Assembly (NCBI RefSeq): GCF_015550425.1
Contig: NZ_JADNAT010000012.1
Coordinates: 60,413-124,412 of the forward strand
DNA length: 64,000 nucleotides
Direction of reading: 5' to 3'
From: Clostridium sp. 1001275B_160808_H3
Lineage (GTDB): Bacteria > Bacillota > Clostridia > Clostridiales > Clostridiaceae
Shown here in pieces: positions 18,602 through 28,373 of the stretch (position 1 is its first letter; every line of letters begins with the position of its first letter). Position numbers and translations under genes: made by a program. The notes beneath the pieces were generated by a model, which saw only the letters and a list, made by a program, of their open reading frames with translations, had not been told where the DNA came from and searched no databases.

Positions 18602-20068
18602 TTATTCCCCAAGAACAGCTGCCCTTACAACTTGTGAAGCTATATTAGCTGCTGAACCTGCACCATTCTCACCTTTTTCTACTATTACCGCAACTGCAAT
18701 TTTAGGATCATCTAATGGAGCTGCTGATATAAACCATCCATGAGGTATTCCTTCTGAGCCATCATCTAACATATAATCTGCTGTACCTGTTTTACCTCCA
18801 GCATTAGTTCCTTCAAAAGCTGGCCATCTATATATATTATTAGAAACTAGATACCCCATATAATCCTTTATTGTACTTGCTATTTCCTTTGAAATAACAT
18901 CACTTTTTAGAGTTTTACTCGGCATTTCCTTAATTGTATTTCCATCCTTATCTACTATCTTGTTTACTAACTTAGGCTCCATAAGCACTCCATCATTTGC
19001 AACTGTTGCGGCTACTATTGCCATTTGCATTGGGCTTGATAATACACTTGCCTGACCTATCCCACTTTGTGCTATGTTTCCTAATTCATAATCTTGCAAA
19101 GAAGGGAATATACTTTCAGAAATAGACATTCCTATACCTGGCACTCTAGAATTAAATCCAAATCTTTCTGCTACTTCCTTCAACTTTTCATTTCCCATTT
19201 CCATTGCTAGTGTTCCAAAAACTACATTACTTGAAACTCTATATGCCATCTGTAGATCCAAATTACCATGAGCTTGCTTCATATAATTATTTAGTTCTGT
19301 GCCATCATTAAAAGTTATTTTTCCTGTATCATTAAATTTTCTTCCAGTTATACTTGGATCATTTTCTAGAGCTGCAGCTAATGTTACTGTTTTAAATACA
19401 GATCCTGGAGGATATAGTCCATTTATTGTTCTATTTAATAACTTGCTTTCTATATCTACACCAGTATTCGCATCTTCTATAGCTTGCTCCAAATTAGTCG
19501 GATCATATGTAGGTTTTGACACCATAGCTAATACTTCACCAGTTTTTGGATTTAATGCAACTACAGCTCCTTTTAAATCTCCCATTGCATCATAAGCTAC
19601 TTTTTGAAGATTATAGTCTAATGTAGTTACTATACCATTTCCTACTTTCTCTTCATTTCTATTTTCAAATGCTTTCTTTAAATCATAATCTTTTAGTAGA
19701 TTTCTAATTCCATTTGAAAAACTACTGTACTTTGATAACTCGTCATCATATTCTTCCTCTAGACCAGTAATCCCAAATCTTTCATCTATATATCCTAATG
19801 CATGAACATATAAATCTCCATATACATATTCTCTGCTCTGATTAAACTTATCTAATCTGATACTATTAGTTAGTGGATTTCCATCTTTATCATATATAGT
19901 TCCTCTTAAAATTTCATTTCTTCTTGCCCAAAGTCTTTTATTTCCTGAATCATTTGCTATATCAGGCCCCTTAAACACTTGAAAATAGGCTATATATGAT
20001 ATTAATGCTATAAAGCAAAAAAGAAATATCACCATAATGTTTCTTATACTTTTTGCTAAATCGTTCAT
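18602..20068 (-). CDS. Class B penicillin-binding protein (transpeptidase)
   Basis: This is a peptidoglycan D,D-transpeptidase anchored by one N-terminal membrane segment (about residues 10-30). The 488-residue protein has a short dimerisation region and then the transpeptidase domain with all three active-site motifs: SVFK in PPGSVFKT, SSN in YRVSSNVVFG and KTGT in GGKTGTADY. It is shorter than FtsI/PBP2 of proteobacteria and typical of the clostridial PbpA-like partner of FtsW/RodA. That partner lies two genes upstream, with a chemotaxis receptor in between. Confidence 0.9.
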   Translation of the reverse strand: MNDLAKSIRNIMVIFLFCFIALISYIAYFQVFKGPDIANDSGNKRLWARRNEILRGTIYDKDGNPLTNSIRLDKFNQSREYVYGDLYVHALGYIDERFGITGLEEEYDDELSKYSSFSNGIRNLLKDYDLKKAFENRNEEKVGNGIVTTLDYNLQKVAYDAMGDLKGAVVALNPKTGEVLAMVSKPTYDPTNLEQAIEDANTGVDIESKLLNRTINGLYPPGSVFKTVTLAAALENDPSITGRKFNDTGKITFNDGTELNNYMKQAHGNLDLQMAYRVSSNVVFGTLAMEMGNEKLKEVAERFGFNSRVPGIGMSISESIFPSLQDYELGNIAQSGIGQASVLSSPMQMAIVAATVANDGVLMEPKLVNKIVDKDGNTIKEMPSKTLKSDVISKEIASTIKDYMGYLVSNNIYRWPAFEGTNAGGKTGTADYMLDDGSEGIPHGWFISAAPLDDPKIAVAVIVEKGENGAGSAANIASQVVRAAVLGE

Positions 20069-20170
20069 AAAGCCCTCCTTATTTTGTAAAACCTATTAAT
20101 ATCATTATAACTATAAAATTATATATTTAAACTGTAAAATCAAAAATATATATCATATTAAGTAATAGGT

Positions 20171-20206
20171 AAAGGAGTATTGTAAATATTGCAATACTCC
20201 TTTTAT
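20171..20206 (-). terminator. Chemotaxis receptor terminator
   Basis: A perfect 12-bp stem AAAGGAGTATTG/CAATACTCCTTT follows the receptor gene. The minus-strand side ends in TTT and then ACC, so the T-run is short. Confidence 0.6.
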
Positions 20207-20227
20207 ATTATACATCAAAAGTTTTAA

Positions 20228-22225
20228 TTATACTTTAAATTCTCCAATACTTTCTTCCATCTTTTTTGCTAATTCTTTTAGCTTTGTAGCCATATTTGAT
20301 ATTTTTTCTGTTGAGCCAAATTGCTCTTCTGTTATTGCTGTAATTTCTTCTGTTGTAGCTGCAATTTCTTCCATCGAAGCTGCGCTACTCTCCACTATAT
20401 ATAATATCTCCTCTTTTTTAGATGTTACGATACTATTAGAATTTATTATAGACTCTATAGCACTCCTCATAACCATAATCTCATCACTTATAACTTTTAA
20501 TGAATCAACAGTATTTTTCACACTATTACTTTCTTTTATAGAAACATTTCTCGTCTTCTCCAATATTTCAACCGTTCTATTTATCTTTTTATGAATATCT
20601 GATGTTGTAATTTTTATTATCTCAGTTGCCCCTTTAGAGTTTTCTGCTAAATTGTTAATTTCCTTTGCAACTACAGCAAAACCTTTTCCAAACTCTCCTG
20701 CATGTACAGCTTCTATAGATGCATTGATAGATATTAAATTAATACTGTTTGCTATGTCATCTATTATATTTACAAAATCATTTATTTTACTCATACTTAC
20801 TGATATATCTAATATGTCTTTAGATAAATCCCCTATAGACTTTTGAAGTTCTGAATTGTCTACTAATAACTCTTGCATTCCTTCATTATTACTTTTCGCA
20901 TTTGTACTTAATACTGAATATAAATTATTTAACACATCAATAGTTTTAGACACTTCTTTTATAGAATCTCCTAAAGCACTGATATTATTGGATATGTTAG
21001 TCATACTATTGGCCTGTTGTTGTGTTACTACCGAAATATTTTCAATAGATGTAGCAACTTGCTTAGAAGCTTCATACATTTCATTAGATGATTCATCTAT
21101 CTTTGTAGTGTTCTTAGTTAAAACTTCTGATAAAGAAATATTATCCTTCATTACTTTTGTAAGAATATCAAAAGAATTATTTAATTCCTTTATAGCATCA
21201 CCAATTTCATCATCTAAATCTATCTTTGATCTTTGAGTAAAATCTTTTTTCCCCATTGACTTACTCATATTATTTATATCAATTATAGCATTCAAATATT
21301 TTTTTATTATAATAGAAGCAATACCTATTATAATAGCAGAAAATACTATAGCTAGTATTAACGTAGATACTATATTTATAATAATGCTTTTCATTAAAAT
21401 ACCCTTATCATATGCACTTGTTAACTTAAAATCATTTGTGAATTTATGATAAGTAAATATTTTTTCATTATTACCTATAGCAACTTCATTTACTTCTTTA
21501 TCTTGATCAATTATTTTACTAAGCTCATCATTAATTTTTGTGCCTATTTTTTCTTTATTATTACTTGCAATTATTGTTCCAAAACTATCGGTTAAATTAA
21601 CTTCTATCCCTTCTATATTTATTACATCAATTTGATCTTGAAAAATTGATGTTGAAATCTGAAGAAAATAATCTTTATTATTTATATTAACTTTAATAGT
21701 AATAAAACCTTTATCACCTGATATTATAGAGTTAGACCAAGATACTCCCCTTGACCCACCTTCAACAAAGGTTAATCCATCTATGTACGCTCTACTTAAG
21801 CCTCCTGAATATGTTATAAATTCATTCTTTTCATTTTTAACAGCTATAGAGGTTACAGCTGAATTATTTTTCATAAATGAATCTATAAAACTACTTGCTC
21901 TATCCTTATCTTTTATCCCATTTTCTAAAGAATATATTAAATCCTCGAAATCAACAATTGTTTTACTAGTTAAACTTTTCCCAAATCCCTTTGTTTGATC
22001 TAAAACCTCATTAACCCTACCTGTTTCATTTTTATAGGATATTACTGATGAATATATAGCCAATGAAAGACTAGATATTAAAGTAATTGTAATAAGAAAT
22101 AGTAATATTTTTTGAGTTATGGTTAATCTTTTTTTATTACCAGCCATCAACTTTCTACTACTTTTAACTTTAATCTTCTTTTTAGCTTTCCTTTCATCTG
22201 TAATTTTTTTATTTTTTTTAGACAA
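20228..22225 (-). CDS. Methyl-accepting chemotaxis protein
   Basis: This is a transmembrane chemoreceptor of about 665 residues. A basic N-terminal tail is followed by a first membrane segment, an extracytoplasmic double-Cache-like sensor of about 220 residues, a second membrane segment, a HAMP linker and a long signalling coiled coil. The coiled coil has the hairpin tip SINLISINASIEAVHAGEFG, which contacts CheA/CheW. The most likely start is the TTG at 22225, 5 nt after GGGGGGGAG; the ATG five codons upstream overlaps that site. It has terminators on both sides, so it is monocistronic and appears inserted into the ftsW-PBP gene order. Confidence 0.92.
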   Translation of the reverse strand: MSKKNKKITDERKAKKKIKVKSSRKLMAGNKKRLTITQKILLFLITITLISSLSLAIYSSVISYKNETGRVNEVLDQTKGFGKSLTSKTIVDFEDLIYSLENGIKDKDRASSFIDSFMKNNSAVTSIAVKNEKNEFITYSGGLSRAYIDGLTFVEGGSRGVSWSNSIISGDKGFITIKVNINNKDYFLQISTSIFQDQIDVINIEGIEVNLTDSFGTIIASNNKEKIGTKINDELSKIIDQDKEVNEVAIGNNEKIFTYHKFTNDFKLTSAYDKGILMKSIIINIVSTLILAIVFSAIIIGIASIIIKKYLNAIIDINNMSKSMGKKDFTQRSKIDLDDEIGDAIKELNNSFDILTKVMKDNISLSEVLTKNTTKIDESSNEMYEASKQVATSIENISVVTQQQANSMTNISNNISALGDSIKEVSKTIDVLNNLYSVLSTNAKSNNEGMQELLVDNSELQKSIGDLSKDILDISVSMSKINDFVNIIDDIANSINLISINASIEAVHAGEFGKGFAVVAKEINNLAENSKGATEIIKITTSDIHKKINRTVEILEKTRNVSIKESNSVKNTVDSLKVISDEIMVMRSAIESIINSNSIVTSKKEEILYIVESSAASMEEIAATTEEITAITEEQFGSTEKISNMATKLKELAKKMEESIGEFKV

Positions 22226-22290
22226 AATACTCCCCCCCATAAATCCATAAATACTTCTTTCTTGAAATTATAATAGCTAATTATACAACA

Positions 22291-22321
22291 AAAAAAGTAA
22301 TGATTCTCATCATTACCTTTT
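22291..22321 (-). terminator. ftsW-like gene terminator
   Basis: AAAAGGTAATGAT pairs with ATCATTACTTTT with one bulged base and is followed by TTTT on the minus strand. It separates the FtsW-like gene from the chemoreceptor. Confidence 0.7.
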
Positions 22322-22369
22322 ATTATACTATACTACATTTTATTCCAATTTTATATATTTTTCTATATT

Positions 22370-23605
22370 TTAATACTCCTCTGATATTTTTTGCAATATA
22401 CCTAATGCAAAGAACATTGTCAACATAGAACTACCGCCATAACTTATCAGTGGCAGAGTTATACCTGTAAGTGGTATAACAGTAAATATTCCACCTATTA
22501 TAACTAAAGTTTGGCAAGCTATCATTGTACTAAATCCAACAGCGGCTAACTGGCTGAATTTATCATTAGTTAAAAATGCTATTCTTATTCCTCTATAAAA
22601 CAATAAGAAATATATTATCATTAATCCTACTGCAAATATCATTCCAAATTCTTCACAAATGACAGCAAATATGAAATCACTCTCGCTTGCGAATATTAAG
22701 TCAGGATATCCATTACCTAACCCTACTCCAAATAATCCACCTGATGCTATAGCATATAGACCTTGAACTATTTGATATCCTTCATTGCTTGCATACTTCC
22801 ATGGATCAAGCCAAATTTTCACTCTTCTTTGTACGTGTCCAAAAACTCCATAAGCTCCTACTGCTCCTATTGCAGAAAGCCCTAAACATGTAAAAACATA
22901 TTTTTTCTTTGAAGTTGCTATATATAGCATAGTTACAGATATACCAAAAAATATTAAAGTTGATCCTAAATCAGTTTGAAGCACCATGCAAACTAATGAA
23001 TACATAACAACAACAGCAGGCTCTATTAGTTGTTTAAAATCTTCTTTAATTACATTTTTGCTTTCATATGTCATAAGCGAAGACGCTAAGTATAAAACTA
23101 GTGCTATTTTCCCAAATTCAGATGGCTGGAATCCAAATGGTCCTATATAAACCCAATTCATAGCTCCATATGTTTCTACATTAAATATAAGCCCATATAT
23201 CAATCCCATGGGCATAAATATTAAAGTAATAATCATATATATTTTTTTATACTTAGCAAAACTTTTTAAATCTGGTAATGCTACAACTATGACTATATAT
23301 GATATCATTCCAAGTACTGCCCATATTAATTGTTTTATAGCAAAACTAGGTTCCAATCTATATAGTACTGCTATTCCAACTACAGCTAATATACTTGAAA
23401 ATATAAGCATAAACTTATCCCCATCAGGATAAAACCGTCTCACTAGATAGTGTGAAAATCCTATTATTATGCACAAAATAATACCTATAATTAATGCTTT
23501 AGTATCAAATGGTTTTTTTAGTAAGGCTAAATTAGTAAACAGAAGTAAGCATAGTAAATAAATTAATTTCAGAACTCTTTTTTCTAACTTTAATGCACTA
23601 TTCAT
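22370..23605 (-). CDS. FtsW/RodA/SpoVE family peptidoglycan polymerase
   Basis: SEDS proteins polymerise lipid II into glycan strands at the membrane together with a class B PBP. The 411-residue protein is almost wholly hydrophobic with about ten membrane segments. It carries the family landmarks GPFGFQPSEFGKIALVLYLA and C-terminal GITLPLISYGGSS. Whether it acts in division, elongation or sporulation cannot be decided here. AGAGGTGA precedes the ATG, and the gene starts 10 nt after the FHA gene ends. Confidence 0.92.
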   Translation of the reverse strand: MNSALKLEKRVLKLIYLLCLLLFTNLALLKKPFDTKALIIGIILCIIIGFSHYLVRRFYPDGDKFMLIFSSILAVVGIAVLYRLEPSFAIKQLIWAVLGMISYIVIVVALPDLKSFAKYKKIYMIITLIFMPMGLIYGLIFNVETYGAMNWVYIGPFGFQPSEFGKIALVLYLASSLMTYESKNVIKEDFKQLIEPAVVVMYSLVCMVLQTDLGSTLIFFGISVTMLYIATSKKKYVFTCLGLSAIGAVGAYGVFGHVQRRVKIWLDPWKYASNEGYQIVQGLYAIASGGLFGVGLGNGYPDLIFASESDFIFAVICEEFGMIFAVGLMIIYFLLFYRGIRIAFLTNDKFSQLAAVGFSTMIACQTLVIIGGIFTVIPLTGITLPLISYGGSSMLTMFFALGILQKISEEY

Positions 23606-23615
23606 AAACTCACCT

Positions 23616-24068
23616 CTAGTTCTTCTCTGCTCTTATAACCTTAAATGTAGCGCTACCTATTCTTATAAGATCGTTAGCTCTTATCTTTGAATATCCGTTA
23701 ACTCTTTCATCATTTATAAAAACGCCATTAGTACTATTTAAATCTTCTATTACTATCTCATTATTTTTAACTATGATTTTCGCATGATTTCCAGAAGCAT
23801 ATTGATCATCTAATTTTATTGTATTTCCTTCTTTTCTACCTATAGTTATAGTTCCTCTTAACAATAAAATAGATCCTTCTTCTAGGTTTGAGTTCTCACC
23901 TGTGCTCAATACTTCTATGCCATAATTCTTTTTAGCAGAAGGTTGCTTTCTTCTTCCACTGCCTTTTACATCCTTGTACATTATTTTTAGTGCATAATAA
24001 ATTATAAAATAAAGTATTATCATAAATGCTACACCAAAAACTAATGTCATTAGCTTTGAAAAACCCAT
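23616..24068 (-). CDS. Membrane-anchored FHA domain protein
   Basis: A single N-terminal membrane helix (about residues 8-28) and a basic linker lead to a forkhead-associated domain (about 70-145). The FHA motifs GRKEGNTI, QYASGNHAKI and LNSTNGVFIN are present. FHA domains bind phosphothreonine, so this protein probably links serine/threonine kinase signalling to the wall-synthesis proteins encoded next to it. GAGGTGAAG precedes the ATG. It heads the FHA-FtsW unit. Confidence 0.9.
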   Translation of the reverse strand: MGFSKLMTLVFGVAFMIILYFIIYYALKIMYKDVKGSGRRKQPSAKKNYGIEVLSTGENSNLEEGSILLLRGTITIGRKEGNTIKLDDQYASGNHAKIIVKNNEIVIEDLNSTNGVFINDERVNGYSKIRANDLIRIGSATFKVIRAEKN

Positions 24069-24144
24069 CTCTTCACCTCAAAATCAGTATTTTATTACCA
24101 TTATATATTAAAACTTCTAGTCAAAAATAACAAGTATACTTAAC

Positions 24145-26970
24145 TTATCTTAACATCTTTTTAAGATATTTCCCAGTATATGAATTATTTACTTCACTCA
24201 CTTCTTCTGGAGTCCCTGTTGCAACTATAGTTCCACCTTTATCTCCACCTTCTGGACCTAAATCTATTATATGATCTGCGCACTTTATTAAGTCCAAATT
24301 ATGCTCTATAACTACAACTGTATTTCCTGCCTCAACAAGCCTTTGTAGTATCTCAACAAGTTTACTTACATCATCTATATGAAGCCCTGTTGTTGGTTCA
24401 TCTAAAATATATAATGTTTTACCAGTACTTCTCTTTGAAAGTTCAAATGCTAATTTTATTCTTTGAGCTTCTCCTCCTGATAATTGAGTCGAAGGTTGCC
24501 CAAGCCTTATATATCCAAGCCCAACATCATTTAAAGTTTCTAGCTTATTCTTTATTCTTGGAAGATTTTCGAAGAATTTCAAAGCCTCTTCAACAGTCAT
24601 ATTAAGTATATCATCTATTGATTTTCCTTTATATTTAACTTCTAAAGTTTCTCTATTATATCTCTTTCCTTTACATACTTCACAAGGAACATATACATCT
24701 GATAAAAATTGCATTTCTATTCTTATTATTCCATCTCCAGCACAAGCTTCACATCTACCACCCTTTACATTAAAGCTAAATCTTCCTGGTTTATATCCCC
24801 TCATTTTAGCTTCTGGAGTTGATGCAAATAGTTCTCTTATTATATCAAAAACTCCTGTGTAAGTAGCAGGATTTGACCTTGGAGTTCTTCCTATTGGACT
24901 TTGATCTATATCTATTATTTTATCAATACTTTCATATCCAATTATTTCCTTGTGATTTCCTACAGGAGTTTTACTTCTATTGACTAACCTATTTAATCCT
25001 TTATATAATATTTCATTAACTAACGTACTTTTTCCAGAACCTGATACCCCGGTTACCATAGTTAGTGTTCCTAAAGGGAATTTTACATTTACATTTTTCA
25101 AATTATTTTCTTTAGCACCTTTAACAGTTATAAAGTTTCCATTTCCTGTTCTTCTTTCACTTGGAATTTCGATTTTCTTCTCTCCTATTAAGTATTGACC
25201 TGTTATAGAGTTTTTACACTTCTTTATATCTTCCACAGTACCTGCTGCAATTATCTCTCCCCCATGCTCTCCAGCTCTTGGTCCTATATCAACTATAAAA
25301 TCAGCTTCTTTTATAGTATCCTCATCATGTTCAACTACTATTACAGTATTTCCTATATCTCTTAAGTTCTTTAAAGTACCTATCAATCTATCATTATCTC
25401 TTTGATGTAGTCCTATACTTGGTTCATCTAGAATATATAGCACACCCATAAGTGCAGATCCTATTTGAGTTGCAAGTCTTATTCTTTGAGCTTCTCCACC
25501 AGATAATGTACCAGAATTTCTTGCTAAGTCTAAATAATCTAGTCCTACATCAATTAAAAACTTAAGTCTATTTTTAATTTCTTTAATTATTTGATCACTT
25601 ATTATTTCATCTTTTTCAGATAAAACTAAAGAATTAATATATTCAAACTCTTCTTTTATTGATAATGTTGTGAATTCATAAATATTTTTATCACCAACTC
25701 TAACTGCTAGCGCTTCATTTTTTAACCTTGCACCTTTGCACTTAGGGCATTTATTATTACTCATATATTGTTCAATTTCAGTCTTTATAATATCAGAGTT
25801 AGTCTCTCTATATCTTCTTTTTAATGAATTTATTTCACCATCATATGCATATGAATATTGTGATTTAACGCCATCTTTGGTGTAAATAACTTTCATTTTC
25901 TTACCGTTAGTACCATATAGTAATAAATCTAATTCTTTTCTGCTAAGTTCCTTGACTGGTCTACTTAAGTCTAGATCATATTCTTCACTTAATGCTTTTA
26001 ATATTGCATAAGTCCAAGAATCTTCTTTTAATCTACCTTCTCCCCAGGTAGCAATAGCACCTTCTAATATACTTAAGTCTTTATTAGGAATTATTAAATC
26101 TTCATCCAATTCTATCAAAGTTCCTAAGCCATCACAGTAATCACATTTACCAAAAGGTGAGTTGAATGAAAACAATCTAGGTGCTAGTTCATCTATACTC
26201 ATTCCACATTCTGGGCAGGCAAAATTTTCACTAAATAATAGATCTTCTCCATCTATTACATTTATAATTACTAAACCATCTGCTAATTTTAATGCAGTTT
26301 CAATCGAATCAGCTAGTCTTCCTTCTATACCATCTTTAATAATTACTCTATCAACAACAGCTTCTATATTATGCTTTTTATTCTTATCTAATGTAACTTC
26401 TTCTTCAGCTAATTCATATATAGACCCATCAATTCTTGCTCTAACAAATCCGCTTCTTTTAATGTTATCTAGCACCTTTTCATGAAGTCCTTTTTTTCCT
26501 CTTATCATAGGAGCTAAAACTTGAATTTTAGTTCTATCCCCAATGGACATTACACTATCCACAATTTGATCAACAGATTGTTGCTCAATTGGAATTTTAC
26601 ATTTTGGACAATACGGTTTTCCTATTCTTGAATATAATAACCTTAAATAATCATATATTTCAGTTATAGTTCCAACCGTTGATCGTGGATTTTTACTTGT
26701 AGTTTTTTGATCTATAGATATTGCTGGAGATAAACCTTCTATATACTCTACATCAGGCTTATCCATCTGTCCTAAAAATTGTCTTGCATATGATGATAAT
26801 GATTCTACATATCTTCTTTGTCCTTCTGCATATAAAGTGTCGAATGCTAAAGAAGACTTCCCTGATCCTGATAGACCAGTAAATACAATTAATTTATCTC
26901 TTGGTATTTCCAATGATACATTTTTTAAATTATGTACCTTTGCACCTCTTATAATAATTTTATCTTTCAT
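24145..26970 (-). CDS. uvrA: Excinuclease ABC subunit UvrA
   Basis: This is the damage-recognition ATPase of nucleotide excision repair, which loads UvrB. The 941-residue protein has two ABC modules (Walker [10 protein letters not shown] at 32-40 and GVSGSGKST in the second half), two LSGGEAQRI signatures and zinc-binding CPKC and CxxC pairs. AAGGGGCAAG precedes the ATG. A LexA-type operator overlaps its transcription start region (27033-27044), indicating SOS control. uvrB lies 5 kb upstream beyond accessory genes instead of adjacent. Confidence 0.97.
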   Translation of the reverse strand: MKDKIIIRGAKVHNLKNVSLEIPRDKLIVFTGLSGSGKSSLAFDTLYAEGQRRYVESLSSYARQFLGQMDKPDVEYIEGLSPAISIDQKTTSKNPRSTVGTITEIYDYLRLLYSRIGKPYCPKCKIPIEQQSVDQIVDSVMSIGDRTKIQVLAPMIRGKKGLHEKVLDNIKRSGFVRARIDGSIYELAEEEVTLDKNKKHNIEAVVDRVIIKDGIEGRLADSIETALKLADGLVIINVIDGEDLLFSENFACPECGMSIDELAPRLFSFNSPFGKCDYCDGLGTLIELDEDLIIPNKDLSILEGAIATWGEGRLKEDSWTYAILKALSEEYDLDLSRPVKELSRKELDLLLYGTNGKKMKVIYTKDGVKSQYSYAYDGEINSLKRRYRETNSDIIKTEIEQYMSNNKCPKCKGARLKNEALAVRVGDKNIYEFTTLSIKEEFEYINSLVLSEKDEIISDQIIKEIKNRLKFLIDVGLDYLDLARNSGTLSGGEAQRIRLATQIGSALMGVLYILDEPSIGLHQRDNDRLIGTLKNLRDIGNTVIVVEHDEDTIKEADFIVDIGPRAGEHGGEIIAAGTVEDIKKCKNSITGQYLIGEKKIEIPSERRTGNGNFITVKGAKENNLKNVNVKFPLGTLTMVTGVSGSGKSTLVNEILYKGLNRLVNRSKTPVGNHKEIIGYESIDKIIDIDQSPIGRTPRSNPATYTGVFDIIRELFASTPEAKMRGYKPGRFSFNVKGGRCEACAGDGIIRIEMQFLSDVYVPCEVCKGKRYNRETLEVKYKGKSIDDILNMTVEEALKFFENLPRIKNKLETLNDVGLGYIRLGQPSTQLSGGEAQRIKLAFELSKRSTGKTLYILDEPTTGLHIDDVSKLVEILQRLVEAGNTVVVIEHNLDLIKCADHIIDLGPEGGDKGGTIVATGTPEEVSEVNNSYTGKYLKKMLR

Positions 26971-27032
26971 ATTAACTTGCCCCTTCTTATTTTATAACAT
27001 TAGTTTTTCATTTCTTTTATAAAATTAACCTC

Positions 27033-27044
27033 GAACAAATGTTC
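27033..27044 (-). promoter_or_regulatory. LexA-type SOS box of uvrA
   Basis: GAACAAATGTTC (minus strand GAACATTTGTTC, followed by G) matches the Gram-positive LexA/DinR operator GAAC-N4-GTTC. It begins 8 nt downstream of the uvrA -10 element, covering the start of the transcript. Confidence 0.75.
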
Positions 27045-27052
27045 TTTATTAT

Positions 27053-27081
27053 ATTCTAAATTTTATTATAATTATTGTCAA
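27053..27081 (-). promoter_or_regulatory. uvrA promoter
   Basis: Minus-strand TTGACA and TAGAAT are separated by 17 nt, about 80 nt upstream of the uvrA ATG. The LexA box lies directly downstream. Confidence 0.7.
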
Positions 27082-27138
27082 TTATATAATAAATTATTTA
27101 TAAAAGCTTTGTTAATTCTGCTCACTAATGCAAATAAT

Positions 27139-27228
27139 CTATTGGTATATTTTAAAGTAATCTTTTTTAAGGTTGCTTAATAAGACATCATCAAATTTTT
27201 TCACACTTTTAATTCTTTCTTTTTTCAT
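27139..27228 (-). CDS. Possible 29-residue peptide ORF
   Basis: A short frame encodes a lysine-rich peptide (MKKERIKSVKKFDDVLL...), with GAAGG about 8 nt before its ATG. It lies between the uvrA promoter and the radical SAM gene. I do not recognise it; it could be a gene remnant or chance. Confidence 0.25.
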   Translation of the reverse strand: MKKERIKSVKKFDDVLLSNLKKDYFKIYQ

Positions 27229-27312
27229 TAATAATGCCTTCTTAATTATAAAAATATAAAGTCCTCTTAAAAATTTAATATAAAAAAATTAGAAAAGTGC
27301 ATTTGCCCTTTT

Positions 27313-28209
27313 CTAAACTCCTTCAAAATTAAATAATGGAATAAAACTTTCCTTGTCCGTTCCATCTTCTTGTATAAATCCATTTTCTACCCCAATACTC
27401 AATGCATAATCTATCATTGCATCATAATGTTTTTCATTTAATGGTTTATTTAACTCTGGGTAAGCTTTTACGTGCTCAAGAGGTGTGTACTGATTCATAA
27501 TACTAATATAAACTTTATTACCATACATGTTATGAATATGTTCTATTATTTTTTTTGAATCAAATAATAATCCTGGCAACATAAGATGCCTTATTATTAC
27601 ACCTTTTTGTATTATTCCTCTTTCATCAAACTTAGCTTCTCCAACTTGCTTTACCATTTCATTAATTGCTTCCTTAGCATATTTAAAATAATCCTTAGCC
27701 TTAGAATATTTCATTGAATATTTTGTATCAAAGTATTTCATATCTGGTAAGTACACATCTATATATCCTTTTAATAATTTTATAGTTTCAACTTTTTCAT
27801 ATCCACTACTATTATAAATTATAGGAAGCTTTAGACCACTTTTTCTAGATATACTAATAGCTTCAATAATTTGAGGAACATAATGAGTAGGCGTAACTAA
27901 ATTTATGTTTAAAGCACCTTTGTTTTGCAACTCTATAAATATTCCTGCTAATCTATCTACAGTTATTTCCTTTCCCCATTCGCATTGACTTATATTATAA
28001 TTTTGACAAAAGACACATTTTAGTGTGCAATAAGAAAAAAATACAGTTCCAGAACCAACATCTCCAGATATACATGGTTCTTCCCAATAATGAAGGGCAG
28101 CTCTTGCTACTCTTATTTTATCTCCGGCTCCACAAAACCCTCTTTTATCACTTAACCTATTTGCTCCACAATTTCTTGGACATAAATTACAATTTTCTAG
28201 TAATTCCAC
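27313..28209 (-). CDS. Radical SAM protein, PflA-like
   Basis: This is a putative pyruvate-formate-lyase-activating-enzyme-like radical SAM protein of 298 residues. The cluster motif appears as CTLKCVFC (CX3CX2C) near residue 61, preceded by a cysteine-rich N terminus (CNLCPRNCG and CG) that could hold a second iron-sulfur cluster. No glycyl-radical enzyme gene is adjacent, so the substrate is unknown. The start is GTG, 9 nt after GGAG. It lies in the accessory block between uvrA and uvrB. Confidence 0.8.
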   Translation of the reverse strand: MELLENCNLCPRNCGANRLSDKRGFCGAGDKIRVARAALHYWEEPCISGDVGSGTVFFSYCTLKCVFCQNYNISQCEWGKEITVDRLAGIFIELQNKGALNINLVTPTHYVPQIIEAISISRKSGLKLPIIYNSSGYEKVETIKLLKGYIDVYLPDMKYFDTKYSMKYSKAKDYFKYAKEAINEMVKQVGEAKFDERGIIQKGVIIRHLMLPGLLFDSKKIIEHIHNMYGNKVYISIMNQYTPLEHVKAYPELNKPLNEKHYDAMIDYALSIGVENGFIQEDGTDKESFIPLFNFEGV

Positions 28210-28320
28210 TAATTATCACTCCAAATACCTTCAAACTTTTTTACCATATAAATTAATAAATGTAATCCCTTATTGTAATTATAAAAGGCTAGTACATCCA
28301 ATTTACTTATACTATAAAAT

Positions 28321-28363
28321 AATAAAAGAAGTTTCATCTAATATAGATTAAACTTCTTTTATT
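28321..28363 (-). terminator. Amidohydrolase terminator
   Basis: Perfect 14-bp arms AATAAAAGAAGTTT/AAACTTCTTTTATT enclose an inner ATCTA/TAGAT stem, 10 nt after the amidohydrolase stop. Confidence 0.7.
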
Positions 28364-28373
28364 ATATACAGAT

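Noticed and set aside
26839..26845. TGTCGAA (Spo0A box) inside uvrA and another at about 33719 inside uvrB
   Set aside because: Both are within coding sequence, away from any start region, and are expected by chance for a 7-mer.
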